Below, in pieces: positions 6,918 through 7,075 of a stretch of DNA of 7,075 bases. The DNA is from an uncultured Desulfobacterium sp. (lineage in GTDB: Bacteria; Desulfobacterota; Desulfobacteria; Desulfobacterales; Desulfobacteraceae), in contig CAKZLA010000193.1 of assembly GCA_937124525.1 (NCBI GenBank), positions 1 through 7,075 of the forward strand. The letters run 5' to 3'. Within the stretch, counting starts at the first letter, position 1; each line of letters opens with the position of its first letter. Made by a program: the position numbers and the translations under genes. Below the pieces are notes generated by a model. That model was given only the letters and a program-made list of their open reading frames with translations. It was not told the DNA's origin and made no database searches.

Positions 6918-6955
6918 TATCCACCTGTTTTTAAGAAGTTTTGGTTATGGTTTTG

Positions 6956-6983
6956 ATTTTAATCTTGGCATCCTTTATCTCAA
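6956..6983 (-). promoter_or_regulatory. Sigma70-like promoter of the 571-residue protein gene
   Basis: On the minus strand TTGAGA (6978-6983) and TAAAAT (6956-6961) each match the sigma70 consensus at five of six positions, with a 16-base spacer. Transcription would start near 6949, giving a leader of about 32 bases before ATG 6917. This indicates the gene has its own promoter and is not only read through from beyond the window. Confidence 0.55.
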
Positions 6984-6993
6984 TAAACATACA

Positions 6994-7022
6994 TGGCAGA
7001 TTTGTCTGCCCTGGCAGTTTTT
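6994..7022. repeat. Three alternately pairing GGCAG/CTGCC segments
   Basis: TGGCAG occurs at 6994-6999 and again at 7012-7017, with TCTGCC between (7005-7010). GGCAGA-TTTG-TCTGCC (6995-7010) forms a six-pair hairpin; the middle arm could instead pair with the downstream GGCAG, which on the plus strand is followed by TTTTT (7018-7022). It lies just upstream of the promoter at 6956-6983, so on the minus strand it could be an operator; on the plus strand it resembles a weak terminator. The remaining bases to 7075 contain a run of seven C but no gene that I can recognise. Confidence 0.35.
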
Positions 7023-7075
7023 ATATGAAAAGGTAGCCTCCAAGTTTGCCTCAGCAGAGCCCCCCCGATGGGCAA

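Noticed and set aside
6993..7028. An 11-residue plus-strand peptide frame
   Set aside because: It has no ribosome binding site and its sequence is explained by the inverted repeat it spans.
7023..7075. Part of a cyclic-di-GMP (GEMM) riboswitch
   Set aside because: GGTAGC and CGATGGG recall the 3' end of that motif, but the conserved core, tetraloop and receptor are absent and the spacing is wrong.
1..7075. CRISPR array, tRNA genes, insertion sequences or phage integration sites
   Set aside because: No regularly spaced direct repeats, cloverleaf-like segments, transposase or integrase frames were seen.

Overview
The window looks like a bacterial chromosome segment of moderate GC content, with housekeeping and accessory genes and no tRNA, rRNA, CRISPR array or insertion sequence. 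Codon use, the adjacent feoA-feoB pair and the flavour of the proteins suggest a Gram-negative anaerobe of the Desulfobacterota (former Deltaproteobacteria, perhaps Desulfobacterales). This placement is inference; no taxonomic marker is present.

Plus-strand block (about 1-3245): a short, structured upstream segment of unknown nature is followed by an AT-rich promoter-like stretch, then feoA (128-370) and feoB (373-2547). These encode the small SH3-like partner and the large GTPase-coupled membrane permease of the Feo ferrous-iron uptake system. A YdjM-type membrane-bound putative metal-dependent hydrolase (2595-3245) follows after a 47-base gap with no visible terminator, so the three are probably co-transcribed.

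Convergent gap (3246-3496): this AT-rich spacer carries nested inverted repeats and several copies of TTATGAC/GTCATAA. It separates the feo block from the minus-strand genes.

Minus-strand block (3497-6917): a tight pair, trmO-like (4453-5007) then an EamA/DMT-family exporter (3497-4447), lies only five bases apart and is probably translationally coupled. Upstream of the pair, and probably its own unit, is a 571-residue cytoplasmic protein (5202-6917). It has an N-terminal SAP/Rho-N-like helix pair and a C-terminal segment resembling the helicase-associated (XPB/Ssl2 N-terminal-like) domain, but no ATPase motor. It has a good sigma70-like promoter at 6956-6983. It is the least understood gene here and the best candidate for something new.

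The feo genes form a clear functional unit. The other genes show no obvious shared pathway with it, and I see no complete new multi-gene system. The points worth a second look are the 571-residue protein, the hydrolase attached to feo, the variant FeoB membrane motif, the repeat-rich convergent spacer and the structured segment cut by the left edge.
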